Notes: a model not told the origin generated them from the letters alone. 64,000 nt of DNA from Microvirga vignae (GCF_001017175.1 NZ_LCYG01000037.1:122586-186585); one strand, 5' to 3'; counted from the stretch's first letter, positions 8,963 through 17,541 are shown. Made by a program: numbers and translations.

Positions 8963-10111
8963 ATGACCTATCGCTCATCCTGGATGACCGGCGAGCTCGA
9001 TATCTTTCGAGAGACGTTCCGGCGCTATCTCTCCACCAATCTCTCTCCCCGAGCGGGGCGATGGCGCGCCGACAAGATGATCGACAGGAATGCGTGGCTG
9101 GCTCTTGGTGAAATGGGCGCGCTTTGTCCGGATGTTCCGGAAGAATATGGCGGCCTCGGCGGCACCTTCGCCCATGTGGCAGCCGTGATCGAAGACCTCG
9201 AGTACGAATTGCCTGAGATGGCTCTGCCCGTAGCGGTGCACAATGCCATCGTGGCGCAATACGTCATGCATTTTGGTTCGCACGAGCAGAAGCAGCGCTG
9301 GCTGCCTGGATTGGTGACGGGCCAGCTCATCGGTGCGATCGCCATGACGGAGCCCGCTGGCGGATCCGATCTTCGGGCGCTTCGCACCCGCGCCAGCCGC
9401 AAAGGCAATGCCTATGTGCTGAATGGATCGAAGACCTTCATCACGAACGGTCAGGTCGCGGACCTCATCATCGTCGCAGCGAAGACTGATCCGGACCAAG
9501 ACACGAAGGGCATCTCGCTCCTCATGTTGGAATCCAAAGGCAGCGGCGGCTTCAGGCGGGGCCGAAACCTCGACAAGATCGGGATGCACGCCTCGGATAC
9601 GTCCGAGCTCTTCTTCGACAACGCCTTCGTTCCCGCCGAAAACCTCCTCGGCAGCGAGGAAGGCCGCGGGTTCTATCAGATGATGGAAATACTGCCTAAA
9701 GAACGCCTCGCCATCGCGGTCTCAGCGGTTGCATCCATCGAGCGCATGATCCAGCTGACTACGGACTACGCGAAGGATCGCAAGGCATTCGGAAAACCTA
9801 TTCTGGAGTTTCAGAACACGGCCTTCGTTCTGGCTGAGCGAAAGAGCGAAGCCCTGATCGCTCGCGTTTTCCTGGACTGGTGCGTCGAACGGGCCATCAA
9901 GGGCGAGCTTGATCAGGTGTCCGCGTCAATCGCCAAATACTGGACGACGGACAAGCAGTGCGAAACCGCCGACGAATGCCTGCAGCTTCATGGCGGCTAT
10001 GGCTACATGAACGAGTTCGAGATTGGTCGGCGTTATCTGGACGCGCGCATTCAGCGCATCTACGGTGGCACGAACGAGATCATGAAGCTTCTGATCGCCC
10101 GCTCTCTTTAG
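8963..10111 (+). CDS. Acyl-CoA dehydrogenase, long-chain/isovaleryl active-site type
   Basis: A 382-residue FAD-dependent dehydrogenase that would make the 2,3-enoyl-CoA for the hydratase encoded divergently. AMTEPAGGSDLRALRT and the C-terminal LHGGYGYMNEFEIGRRYLDA / IYGGTNEIMK are family signatures. The usual medium-chain catalytic Glu (YEGT) is Gly here (YGGT); instead Glu is present in LPKERLAIA at about residue 247, the position used by long-chain and isovaleryl-CoA dehydrogenases. The ATG at 8963 is preceded by GGAAGGA. It stands alone on the plus strand, with the lytic transglycosylase convergent to it. Confidence 0.95.
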   Translation: MTYRSSWMTGELDIFRETFRRYLSTNLSPRAGRWRADKMIDRNAWLALGEMGALCPDVPEEYGGLGGTFAHVAAVIEDLEYELPEMALPVAVHNAIVAQYVMHFGSHEQKQRWLPGLVTGQLIGAIAMTEPAGGSDLRALRTRASRKGNAYVLNGSKTFITNGQVADLIIVAAKTDPDQDTKGISLLMLESKGSGGFRRGRNLDKIGMHASDTSELFFDNAFVPAENLLGSEEGRGFYQMMEILPKERLAIAVSAVASIERMIQLTTDYAKDRKAFGKPILEFQNTAFVLAERKSEALIARVFLDWCVERAIKGELDQVSASIAKYWTTDKQCETADECLQLHGGYGYMNEFEIGRRYLDARIQRIYGGTNEIMKLLIARSL

Positions 10112-10146
10112 GATGAGAGATCACACAGCGACGATAAGTTGAGACA

Positions 10147-10680
10147 TCATCGATCCGCTGCTGTCGTGAAGGATGCGGCTTTCAGAGAGGGCCGGTGCGA
10201 AGCGTAATCCGAGATCGATCCTGTCGACACGGGATCGGCCACTCCGGGCGACACAGGATTGCTCAGCGCGGTCCGGAGCTGTCGCAAAAGGCCTTTCCGC
10301 TTGGCTTCGTAGTAATATCCGCCAGCATAAAGGGCGACAGCGCGATCCTGATTTCCGCCAGCAACCCTATAGGCATTGGCCAGATACGGGACTGCGTAGG
10401 TCAGATTGGTACCGGCGTCGAGCAGCCCTGATGCCGGGCCTGTGTAGCCCATGCCGCGCGCCGTATCGTGGCGGATCTGCATGAGGCCCCAGTAGACTCG
10501 ATTCCGTGCCCGGGCATTATAGCCGCTCTCTCTTTTGATGACCCGATGTACCAGTGTTTCCGGCACCCCATGGGCCTTGGCGTGTTGCGCGACAAGAGCA
10601 TCAATGGCGGCACGGTCGGAGGCGAGTGCTGGCTGGACACAAGCGATCACAGCACAGCCCAGAACGAGACGAGCGATCAT
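10147..10680 (-). CDS. Lytic transglycosylase (SLT domain), secreted
   Basis: A short periplasmic peptidoglycan lyase of about 177 residues. A signal peptide (MIARLVLGCAVIACVQPALA) is followed by an SLT domain with the catalytic Glu in IKRESGYN at residue 51, then WGLMQIRHDTARGMGY and NLTYAVPYLANAYRVAGGN, the classic GLMQI and AYxYL motifs. The start at 10680 has AAGGGG at good spacing; a longer frame begins at 10707 but puts charged residues before the signal peptide. The C-terminal 40 residues are low in recognisable structure. It is monocistronic and converges on the acyl-CoA dehydrogenase gene. Confidence 0.9.
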   Translation of the reverse strand: MIARLVLGCAVIACVQPALASDRAAIDALVAQHAKAHGVPETLVHRVIKRESGYNARARNRVYWGLMQIRHDTARGMGYTGPASGLLDAGTNLTYAVPYLANAYRVAGGNQDRAVALYAGGYYYEAKRKGLLRQLRTALSNPVSPGVADPVSTGSISDYASHRPSLKAASFTTAADR

Positions 10681-10908
10681 GGCAACCCCTTTATTTAAGG
10701 AGGCCATTGTCTGAGCAAACGTGGCAATTAGGCGTCAGCTTGGCTGTAACGCCTGATATCACCGGATATGAAATAACAGATCGAGCCCTGTCAGCAGTAG
10801 CGAACGACGGCTCAAAACTCATTCGGCGTTCCTGCTTGTTTCGAGTGTCGAACCTTATTCGTGTAGAGTACCGGCGCTTCCGCCTGCCCGTCTCTTAGGA
10901 ATCCAGCC

Positions 10909-11670
10909 ATGAAAATCTTCGACCTCACCGGTCGCCTCGCCCTCGTCACCGGCTCCTCCAAGGGGATTGGTTACGCAATCGCTCGCGGTCTCTCGGAAGC
11001 CGGTGCCACCGTCGTCTTGAACGGCCGCGACAGGGAGCAGTTGGAGAAAGCCCGTGCAATGCTGTCAGCAGAGGGGCACAAGGTTCATGCGCGCTCCTTC
11101 GATGTCACGGATTTCAGAGCGGTCGAGGCGGCTATCGCCGAAATCGAAGCAGAGATCGGACCGGTCGAGATTCTCTTCAACAATGCGGGGCTTCAGCACC
11201 GGGCCCCGCTGGAGGAGTTTCCAGTTGAAGCTTGGGAACGATTGAAGGCCACCAACATCGACAGCGTTTTCTTCGTTGGGCAGGCGGTGGCCAAGCGCAT
11301 GATTCCCCGCGGCCACGGCAAGATCATCAATGTCGCCTCCGTGCAGGCCGAACTCGCGCGCCCAGGCATTGCGCCCTATACGGCAACCAAGGGTGCGGTG
11401 AAGATGCTGACCAAGGGAATGGCGACCGATTGGGCGCGGCACGGCTTGCAGGTCAATGCGCTTGGCCCTGGCTATTTTAAAACCGAACTCAATGCCGCTC
11501 TCGTTGCCGATCCTCACTTCAGCGCTTGGCTTGAGAAGCGCACGCCCGCAGGTCGCTGGGGGAATATGGATGAATTGATCGGCGCCGCCGTGTTCCTGGC
11601 TTCCGATGCCTCGAGCTTCGTCAACGGCCATATCCTTTATGTCGATGGCGGCATCACTGCCAGCCTGTGA
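10909..11670 (+). CDS. SDR-family oxidoreductase, gluconate 5-dehydrogenase-like
   Basis: A classical 253-residue short-chain dehydrogenase. It has the TGSSKGIG cofactor loop at residues 14-21, NNAG at 91-94, and catalytic Ser144, Tyr157 and Lys161 (YTATK). The sequence resembles gluconate 5-dehydrogenase/IdnO-type enzymes (interconversion of gluconate and 5-ketogluconate), ending GHILYVDGGITASL. The Arg residue in the TGR/NGR turn (LNGRDREQ) suits NADP. No sugar-acid gene is adjacent, so the substrate remains a family-level guess. After the TGA the same frame stays open into an RTX-like remnant. Confidence 0.88.
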   Translation: MKIFDLTGRLALVTGSSKGIGYAIARGLSEAGATVVLNGRDREQLEKARAMLSAEGHKVHARSFDVTDFRAVEAAIAEIEAEIGPVEILFNNAGLQHRAPLEEFPVEAWERLKATNIDSVFFVGQAVAKRMIPRGHGKIINVASVQAELARPGIAPYTATKGAVKMLTKGMATDWARHGLQVNALGPGYFKTELNAALVADPHFSAWLEKRTPAGRWGNMDELIGAAVFLASDASSFVNGHILYVDGGITASL

Positions 11671-11745
11671 CATACAGCCCATTCCAGCGTCAGCCACACG
11701 CTCGCTATCTATGTCGAGAATCTTTTTGCAACGGGTTCAGGCCCG

Positions 11746-12285
11746 GTGCGCCTGACTGGCAATGCGTCGTCCAACACGGTCAAGGGCAATGCCAGCGCCA
11801 ATACCCTCAGCGGCGGCTTGGGTAGCGACACGCTCCATGGCGGTTCGGGCAAGGCCATCTTCGTGTTCAACACCAAGCCATCATCGAGCAGCATCGACAG
11901 TCTCGCCGATTACAAGGTGGCAGACGACACGATCCACCTGGAGAATGGCGTCGTCACCAAGCTCGCAGATGGCAAACTGGCTTCCTCCGCTTTCTGGACA
12001 GGCGTGAAGGCGCACGACCGGGACGACCGGATCATCCACGATTCCGCCAAGGGCTACGTGTACCATGATGCGGACGGCACAGGCGCATCCAAGCAGGTAC
12101 TGACCGCCACCACAGCCAAGGGCCTCAAGATGACCTACGGCGAGTTCCACGTCATCCAAGACAGCTCCCGCGCAAGATCACTGCAGGTTTTCGGAGCTGC
12201 CCACGTCAACGCGGTGGTCCCGCACCTGTTCGGCATATTGAAAATGAACACATTCCATATGGATCTGCATCCTGGTGCCACTTAA
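11746..12285 (+). pseudogene. Remnant of an RTX/hemolysin-type calcium-binding protein
   Basis: The frame encodes GNASANTLSGGLGSDTLHGGSG, one and a half eroded RTX nonapeptide repeats. A C-terminal domain follows of the kind common in Methylobacteriaceae RTX proteins: IFVFNTK, a DSLADYKVADDTIHLE stretch, SAFWTG, DRIIHDSAKG-YVYHDADGTG, and GEFHVI. Full-length members have hundreds of residues of repeats before this point, so only the C-terminus survives. The same frame is open back to the SDR stop at 11670. After the usual terminal HVI the frame runs on for about 45 unrelated residues to 12285, indicating loss of the original stop. There is no convincing start or Shine-Dalgarno site. I regard it as a degraded fragment. 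Confidence 0.6.
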
Positions 12286-12419
12286 CCGTGGCGGTTGGCA
12301 TAGCGACGCTTCTTGGTGAGGTTCTTCTGCCCCTCGAGTGTCTTGGCAGGCGCGATTACCTCCCGATAGCGGCGGGTGTGCCTTTTGAACGACGGTCTCA
12401 TGCGAGCTTTACCGGCCAT
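12282..12419 (-). CDS. Very small basic protein of unknown function
   Basis: Forty-five residues beginning MAGKARMRPSFKRHTRR, about one third Lys/Arg. The ATG at 12419 is preceded by a near-perfect AGGAGGT site with 7-8 nt spacing, the strongest evidence that it is translated. The frame stays open upstream to a second start (GTG at 12479) that also has GGGAGGAG at 6-nt spacing, so either a 65-residue form or two nested starts are possible. No family recognised; the basic composition would suit nucleic-acid or ribosome binding, which is inference only. It reads away from ku and its 3' end overlaps the RTX remnant. Confidence 0.45.
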   Translation of the reverse strand: MAGKARMRPSFKRHTRRYREVIAPAKTLEGQKNLTKKRRYANRHG

Positions 12420-12638
12420 GAGCTTTACCTCCTGTTTCAATTTCGCGAGTGGAAGCATGAAACCATATTCGCCCGCCACTGGCACCTCCTCCCGAATAGG
12501 TACAGAGCGCCTTCGAAACTCAGGCTGCCAAGCTGGGGAGGGATGGCTTACTCCCGCAACACGGCTGCCGTCTCGAACGCAACGGCTCCAGCTTGGCCAT
12601 TACGCAACAAGTATTGGGGCATTCCTGAGAGTCAAAAT

Positions 12639-12718
12639 TGATTCGGAACGACCCGTCCGAGAGTCGCGTTTGAGTCGAACCCGAATCACTTCGACTCAGC
12701 AGAGAATCCAAACGACTC
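12639..12718. repeat. Interlocking inverted repeats around the ku promoter
   Basis: Three perfect arm pairs interlock: TGATTCGG (12639-12646) with CCGAATCA (12681-12688); TGAGTCG (12671-12677) with CGACTCA (12692-12698); and GAGTCG (12661-12666) with CGACTC (12713-12718). The first arm overlaps the -35 box, and the second pair lies in the presumed 5' leader, where it could form a hairpin with a 14-nt loop. Confidence 0.55.
12645..12670 (+). promoter_or_regulatory. EcfG (general stress sigma)-type promoter for ku-ligD
   Basis: GGAAC at 12645-12649 and CGTT at 12667-12670 with a 17-nt spacer match the consensus of alphaproteobacterial EcfG/RpoE2 promoters exactly. Transcription would start near 12677, giving a leader of about 70 nt before ku. 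NHEJ genes of rhizobia are known to be under the general stress response, so the location is sensible. Confidence 0.7.
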
Positions 12719-12749
12719 TGCGGGCCAAGTATTTTGTCAGGAGTATACT

Positions 12750-13642
12750 ATGGCACCGCGGGCGAACTGGAAGGGATACTTAAAGTTATCTCTGGTTTCG
12801 TGCGCCGTCGCATGTACCCGGCGACGTCTTCATCTGAACGAGTACGCTTTCACACTCTCAACCGGGAGACCGGGAATCGGGTCAAACGTCAGTTCATCGA
12901 TGCGGAGACTGGCGAGGTCGTCGAATCCGACCAGCAGGTCAAGGGCTATGAGGTCGGCAAGGGTTCCTTCATCCTCATGGAGGACGAGGAACTCGAAGCC
13001 ATTCGGATCGAGAGCACCCACAACATCGACATCGAAAGCTTTGTCCCGCGAGATCAGGTGGATGAGCGCTATCTCGATATCCCTTACTACATCGCCCCAG
13101 ACGATAAGGTGGCACAGGAGGCCTTCGCGGTCATCCGCGATGCCATGCAGGAAAAAGAACGAGCCGGCGTCGCCCGCGTCGTCATGGCCCGACGTGAGCG
13201 AATGGTTCTCCTGGAACCGCTGGGCAAGGGTATCCTGGCGACGCTGCTACGCTATCCGTACGAGGTGCGTAGCGAAGAGGCGTACTTCGAGGGCATCCCA
13301 GAGATGAGGTTGCCGGCAGAAATGAAGGACCTCGCCGGTCATATCATCGAGACGAAAGCTGCCGACTTCGATCCCTCGCGGCTTGAGGACCGCTACGAGA
13401 AGGCTGTCGTCGAACTGATCCAGTCGAAGCAAGGCGGCAGAGCTCCGAAAACCCCGGACACCCCCAAGCCGTCCAATGTCGTGAACCTCATGGAGGCCCT
13501 GCGTCGCAGCGTTGATGCGGAACGTGCGCCGGGTGGGACGAGGAAATCCGCAGCCAAGGCAAGCACTCGTCGCGCGCCGGCCAAATCCACGGCGAAGAAG
13601 AGCCGGTCGGCGGCTCGCGGCCCGGCGCGCAAGGCAAGCTGA
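12750..13642 (+). pseudogene. ku: Ku DNA end-binding protein with an apparent 1-nt frameshift
   Basis: Prokaryotic Ku binds DNA double-strand ends and recruits LigD for non-homologous end joining. The true N-terminus MAPRANWKGYLKLSLVSCAVA starts at 12750 after an AGGAG site, but the family's next residues (YPATSSSERVRFHTLN) continue in the next reading frame. One base is missing at about 12810-12814. The total length (893 nt) becomes divisible by three when one base is added. The rest is a normal Ku core (VDERYLDIPYYIAPDD and ALRRSV) with a Lys/Ala/Arg-rich C-terminal tail. As read, translation stops soon or must start internally, so the gene is inactive unless there is a sequencing error or frameshifting. 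ligD follows 16 nt later. Confidence 0.85.
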
Positions 13643-13658
13643 CGGACAGGACTAGACC

Positions 13659-16271
13659 GTGGCGCGCTCATCCAAGACGCCAGTGCCCGCCGACGACAAG
13701 GCAATGCTGCGCCGGGGCAGTCGCGATGTGGCTCTTCGCTCAGCGCCCCTTGCTGCCTATACGGCGAAGCGGGACTTCGCGGCGACGCCTGAGCCGAAGG
13801 GTCAGGCAGGGCGTGCACGAGGAAACCGCTTCTGCGTTCAGAAGCATGATGCCCGCCGGTTGCACTTCGACCTCCGGCTGGAACTCGATGGCGTCTTGAA
13901 GAGCTGGGCCGTGACGCGTGGCCCGAGCCTGGTTCCGGGCAACAAGCGGCTGGCAGTCCACACCGAGGACCACCCGCTCGAGTATCTCACCTTCGAAGGC
14001 GTGATCCCGAAAGACGAATATGGCGGCGGCACGATGATCCTGTGGGATCAGGGGCGCTGGATGCCGGTCGGCGATCCTCACAAGGCCTATGCGAAAGGAC
14101 ATCTTGAATTTGTGCTTGATGGCCAGCGCCTCAAAGGGCGCTGGCATCTCGTACGCATGCGTGCGAAGCCCCGCGAGACAAAGGAACAATCGCTCCTCAT
14201 CAAGGCCGAGGACGAGCACGCCCGAGAACCCGGAGATCCGGAGTTGGTCGACACCGGGACGACATCGGTTCTCTCCGGCCGAACGAATGCTGATCTTGCT
14301 GCCGTGGGCGACATCCGAAAGGACCACAGAAAGCGGGAGCAAGCAGCTGAAGGAAGCAACAAGCGCACCTTTGAGCTTTCCCGCGTTACGGGGGCGAGGA
14401 AGGGTCTCCTTCGGCCCTTTCTGGAGCCGAGCCTTGCCACACTCGCCGACAAAGCCCCAGACGGCGACGAGTGGATCCACGAGATCAAGTTCGACGGCTA
14501 TCGGCTGCAAGCGCGGATCGAGGGGAGCACGGTTAAGCTCCTCACGCGCAAGGGCCTCGACTGGACCGCGAGGTTAAAGCCCATCGCCGACGCACTCCGA
14601 AGCCTGAAACTCGGATCGGCGCTCATCGACGGTGAACTCGTGGTCGAGGACGAGACGGGCGTGTCGAGTTTTGTGGCATTGCAGGCTGACCTGAAGGCAG
14701 GCCGTGCCAATCGAATGGCGTTCTATGCCTTCGATCTCCTCTATGCCGATGGTTACGATCTCTCCGAAGCTCCGCTCCTCGAGCGGAAGACGCTGCTCTC
14801 TGCTCTCCTTGATGATGCGCCGGCCGGAGGCGTGTTGCGCTATAGCGCTCATATCGAGCGGGACGGCGACGCGATGATACGGCACGCCTGCCGCCTGGGG
14901 CTGGAAGGGATCGTCTCGAAGCGCAAAGACAAGCCTTATATCGGCGGACGCAGCCTGCATTGGCAGAAGACCAAGTGCAGCCATCGTCAGGAATTTGTCG
15001 TCGCAGGATATGTACCGTCGACGACCGCACAGAAAGCACTTGGTTCGCTCGTTCTGGGGATCCATGAGAAAGGCCGTCTGGTCCATGTCGGCCGCGTCGG
15101 CACAGGGTTTTCGGCCGCGCTGGCCCGCGATCTATGGCATGAGCTTGAGCCGTTGAAGCGCCCAACCTCCCCGTTCGGGCATCGGCTATCCCCTGACGCG
15201 TCTCGCAACGTGCGCTGGGTGAAGCCGATCCTCGTTGCAGAAGTCGAATTGCGGGGCTGGACGTCGGATGGCTTGCTGCGACATGCCTCATTCAAGGGAC
15301 TGCGCGAAGATAAGGATCCCAGCGAGGTCGTGCGCGAAACGAAGGCATGGCCTGCTACTGGCGGGAGCAGAAGCCACTCTCATGCCATCACGCTCACGCA
15401 TCCTGACCGTGTGTTCTGGCCTGATACGGGCCTGACGAAGCTGGGCTTGGCCGATTACTACGCCGATATTGCCGATTGGATCCTGCCTCACATCGCGGCG
15501 AGGCCACTCGCACTGGTGCGCTGCCCGTCGGGAACGGACAAGGCCTGCTTTTTTCAGAAACACTCGTGGAACGCCATGAGCAGCTTGGTTCACTGTCAGA
15601 GTGTCGCTGGAGACGAGGTACTCTTCGTGGAAGATCTCGATGGGCTCCTTGCACTGGTACAGTCCGGTGTGTTGGAGATCCATCCATGGGGCTCGACCCT
15701 GCGAGACATCGAGAGGCCGGATCGCATCACGATGGATCTTGACCCGGCCGAGGATGTGCCCTGGTCGGTTCTCATCGAGGCTGCGTTCGAAGTTCGCGAG
15801 CGGCTGCGCCATGTCAGGTTGGAAAGTTTCGTCAAGACGACAGGCGGCAAGGGACTGCACGTCGTGACCCCGCTAAAACCGAAAGCCGGCTGGGATGAGA
15901 CAAAAGCCTTCGCCCAATCCCTTGCCGAGGACATGGCCGGCGACAGCCCGGACCGTTATGTCGCGACCATGGCCAAGCGAGCCCGCAAGGGCAGGATTTT
16001 CATCGACTACCTTCGCAATGGGCGGGGTGCGACGGCAGTCGCCGCCTACTCGACCAGGGCGCGTTCTGGTGCTTCAGTCTCGACGCCCTTGGCCTGGGAC
16101 GAACTCTCGGCCTCGATCCGTCCGAACCACTTCACGGTCGACAACCTGCCGACCCGCCTTGCGCACATGAAGACCGATCCCTGGGCCGATCTTGGCAGGG
16201 CCGATCTTGGCAGGGCCGACCAGGTGCTGCCCGAATCACAGAAACTCCGCCGCAGGCACCGTTCGCGCTAG
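13659..16271 (+). CDS. ligD: Multifunctional ATP-dependent DNA ligase LigD
   Basis: An 870-residue NHEJ enzyme with domain order phosphoesterase-ligase-polymerase. The PE domain (about 55-200) has His63, His69, Asp71 and His105, the same spacing as the catalytic set of Pseudomonas LigD. The ligase domain has the adenylated Lys277 in EIKFDGYR and EGIVSKRKDKPY. The primase-polymerase domain (about 575-850) has MDLDPAE with metal-binding Asp693 and Asp695. It starts at GTG 13659 after GGACAGGA; an ATG 45 nt downstream is the alternative. It is intact although its partner ku is frameshifted. Near the C-terminus a 15-bp unit is duplicated, giving DLGRADLGRAD. Confidence 0.95.
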   Translation: MARSSKTPVPADDKAMLRRGSRDVALRSAPLAAYTAKRDFAATPEPKGQAGRARGNRFCVQKHDARRLHFDLRLELDGVLKSWAVTRGPSLVPGNKRLAVHTEDHPLEYLTFEGVIPKDEYGGGTMILWDQGRWMPVGDPHKAYAKGHLEFVLDGQRLKGRWHLVRMRAKPRETKEQSLLIKAEDEHAREPGDPELVDTGTTSVLSGRTNADLAAVGDIRKDHRKREQAAEGSNKRTFELSRVTGARKGLLRPFLEPSLATLADKAPDGDEWIHEIKFDGYRLQARIEGSTVKLLTRKGLDWTARLKPIADALRSLKLGSALIDGELVVEDETGVSSFVALQADLKAGRANRMAFYAFDLLYADGYDLSEAPLLERKTLLSALLDDAPAGGVLRYSAHIERDGDAMIRHACRLGLEGIVSKRKDKPYIGGRSLHWQKTKCSHRQEFVVAGYVPSTTAQKALGSLVLGIHEKGRLVHVGRVGTGFSAALARDLWHELEPLKRPTSPFGHRLSPDASRNVRWVKPILVAEVELRGWTSDGLLRHASFKGLREDKDPSEVVRETKAWPATGGSRSHSHAITLTHPDRVFWPDTGLTKLGLADYYADIADWILPHIAARPLALVRCPSGTDKACFFQKHSWNAMSSLVHCQSVAGDEVLFVEDLDGLLALVQSGVLEIHPWGSTLRDIERPDRITMDLDPAEDVPWSVLIEAAFEVRERLRHVRLESFVKTTGGKGLHVVTPLKPKAGWDETKAFAQSLAEDMAGDSPDRYVATMAKRARKGRIFIDYLRNGRGATAVAAYSTRARSGASVSTPLAWDELSASIRPNHFTVDNLPTRLAHMKTDPWADLGRADLGRADQVLPESQKLRRRHRSR
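16186..16215 (+). repeat. Tandem 15-bp duplication inside the ligD 3' end
   Basis: CCGATCTTGGCAGGG occurs twice head to tail, in frame, adding five residues after the polymerase domain. It looks like a recent replication-slippage event with no frame effect. Confidence 0.8.
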
Positions 16272-16284
16272 GCTCACCTGCACC

Positions 16285-16329
16285 TTCACACGGTTTTCCG
16301 CACGCTGAACGGATCCGCTCCCGTGTGAA
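16285..16329 (+). terminator. Inverted repeat downstream of ligD
   Basis: TTCACACGG (16285-16293) and CCGTGTGAA (16321-16329) are perfect 9-bp arms around a 27-nt loop, beginning 14 nt after the ligD stop. There is no T-run, so it may be a weak terminator, an mRNA-end hairpin or a protein site. Confidence 0.4.
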
Positions 16330-16451
16330 TCCCGTGGAGAACGGGGATAAGGTGGGCAATTGTCATCAGTCCTCGATCCCTAAGGACCAGAACACGTTCT
16401 CGACCTGACGATAAAAAACCTAGGCGAATACGGGGGCGCAGGAGCAGATCG

Positions 16452-16736
16452 ATGCGCCATCATTTTCACTGCACGGATGGCTGGGAGTTGATCCTAGACC
16501 TCCGCGGACGCTCGATGAGGGCCGACGGCGATATCGGCAAGCAGGCCGAAGCTGTCGCCCGACGTCTCATGACGGAAGTCCTCATCTCCGCCGACTGGTC
16601 TCGGTGGCTCGTGTGCGTCCACAATGATCTCGGCGAGCAGATTGCAGTTGTACCCTTTCCGGTTCCACAGCGGATTTCGGCACCTGCCGTGCAATTGCCG
16701 ATGACGGTATCCGCGTGCAGCAGTGCGTATTGCTGA
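16452..16736 (+). CDS. DUF6894-like small protein
   Basis: A 94-residue protein whose first 70 residues fit the DUF6894 pattern seen in many copies in Methylobacteriaceae: an N-terminal (R)HHFHCTDGWELILDLRG strand pair, a middle helix, then DWSRWLVCVHNDLGEQIAVVPF. The function of the family is unknown. A short dyad AGAAC-AC-GTTCT lies at 16389-16400, about 50 nt upstream. The last 25 residues do not match the family and may be an extension after loss of the original stop. Monocistronic. Confidence 0.65.
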   Translation: MRHHFHCTDGWELILDLRGRSMRADGDIGKQAEAVARRLMTEVLISADWSRWLVCVHNDLGEQIAVVPFPVPQRISAPAVQLPMTVSACSSAYC

Positions 16737-16852
16737 GGCCTGCGCCACGACCAATCCGCCCGTCGCCCTCCACAGGGCGTCACGCCCCGAAGCTCCCTGC
16801 CCTGCAAGTATCTGCGCAGCCTCAGCAAGCCGAGTGACAGGCGTGATTGCTG

Positions 16853-17107
16853 TCAGCGCCTCAGACGCCTCACATTAGCCCGCACACGTTTGCGGTAGCC
16901 CTTGACGACCTTGTGGGCCGATCCACCGGCAGCCATCGTTGCAGAAGCCTCGGCAAAGGCAGCAACCTTCTCCGTTACCATCAACATGGACTCAGCAGGC
17001 GTTCCCCGACCAAAAGCGATCTGGGTCAGTCGGGTCCAGATGACGACCTGAGACTCAACTGCCAGCCTGTTCGTCTCCATGGCCAGTTTCATCCATGAAA
17101 AAAACAT
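16853..17107 (-). CDS. Conserved small protein of unknown function
   Basis: Eighty-four residues with an amphipathic helical core (METNRLAVESQVVIWTRLTQIAFG, then ESMLMVTEKVAAFAEASATMA) and a basic C-terminal tail KGYRKRVRANVRRLRR. The pattern (polar helix starting near a VxSQ motif, Ala-rich second helix, basic tail) resembles small phasin-like or antitoxin-like proteins common in Methylobacteriaceae. I recognise the type but no assigned function. The ATG at 17107 has a GGGG site at short spacing; an ATG five codons downstream (MKLAMETN) is also reasonable. Confidence 0.6.
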   Translation of the reverse strand: MFFSWMKLAMETNRLAVESQVVIWTRLTQIAFGRGTPAESMLMVTEKVAAFAEASATMAAGGSAHKVVKGYRKRVRANVRRLRR

Positions 17108-17541
17108 CAGTGCCCCATTCCGATTACCGCGGCTGAACCTGCCGCTCCGTGCTCGTGCCCCAGAAACGACCGAAGATTGCTTGATTGATATAGATCAGTG
17201 TCCAGGTATCGTGAGTTAATAGATTGAAGGGGTGCAGGTCTCTGTGACCGTTTGTCTGCCTTCCTGCGGCTTAGGGCTCGGGCCAGCACCGCGCAACATA
17301 ACCCTCAAACAAGGCATACATCTCGAACAACAGCCGGGGCGAAAAGAACAAATTCGCCCCTCGAGGCGGCTTCGCATATCGTCCTGTCGCTACAAGAGCA
17401 AGAATCGCCGGAGCGTCGGGATTCCAACCTTATATGAGATCCTGGTGTTCAGAATTCATCGAGCGCGCTGATGTCCTGGGGCGGCCTCGTAGGCTATCGT
17501 GAACGATGAATACCGTCTTCAGGAAGCAGGCATAGCCCTGG
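17108..17541. other. Intergenic region, no gene seen
   Basis: About 434 nt between the small minus-strand gene and the end of kduD. The only structure seen is the hairpin at 17336-17360. Confidence 0.5.
17336..17360 (-). terminator. Hairpin downstream of the uronate operon
   Basis: Perfect 8-bp arms GGGGCGAA and TTCGCCCC around a 9-nt A-rich loop, about 180 nt past the kduD stop. There is no clear T-run on either strand. It is the only terminator-like structure I see for the 10-kb minus-strand operon. Confidence 0.4.

Larger units (their letters stand above)
12420..12749. other. Control region between the small basic gene and ku
   Basis: About 330 nt without a supported gene beyond the possible upstream start of the small basic protein. 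The right half (12639-12718) holds an EcfG-type promoter and several interlocking inverted repeats listed separately; the ku Shine-Dalgarno site (AGGAG) is at 12738-12742. Confidence 0.6.

Noticed and set aside
8818..9111. Plus-strand 97-codon frame starting after GGGAGG upstream of the acyl-CoA dehydrogenase
   Set aside because: The Shine-Dalgarno sequence touches the ATG with no spacing and the frame overlaps 150 nt of the dehydrogenase in another frame, with no protein-like features.
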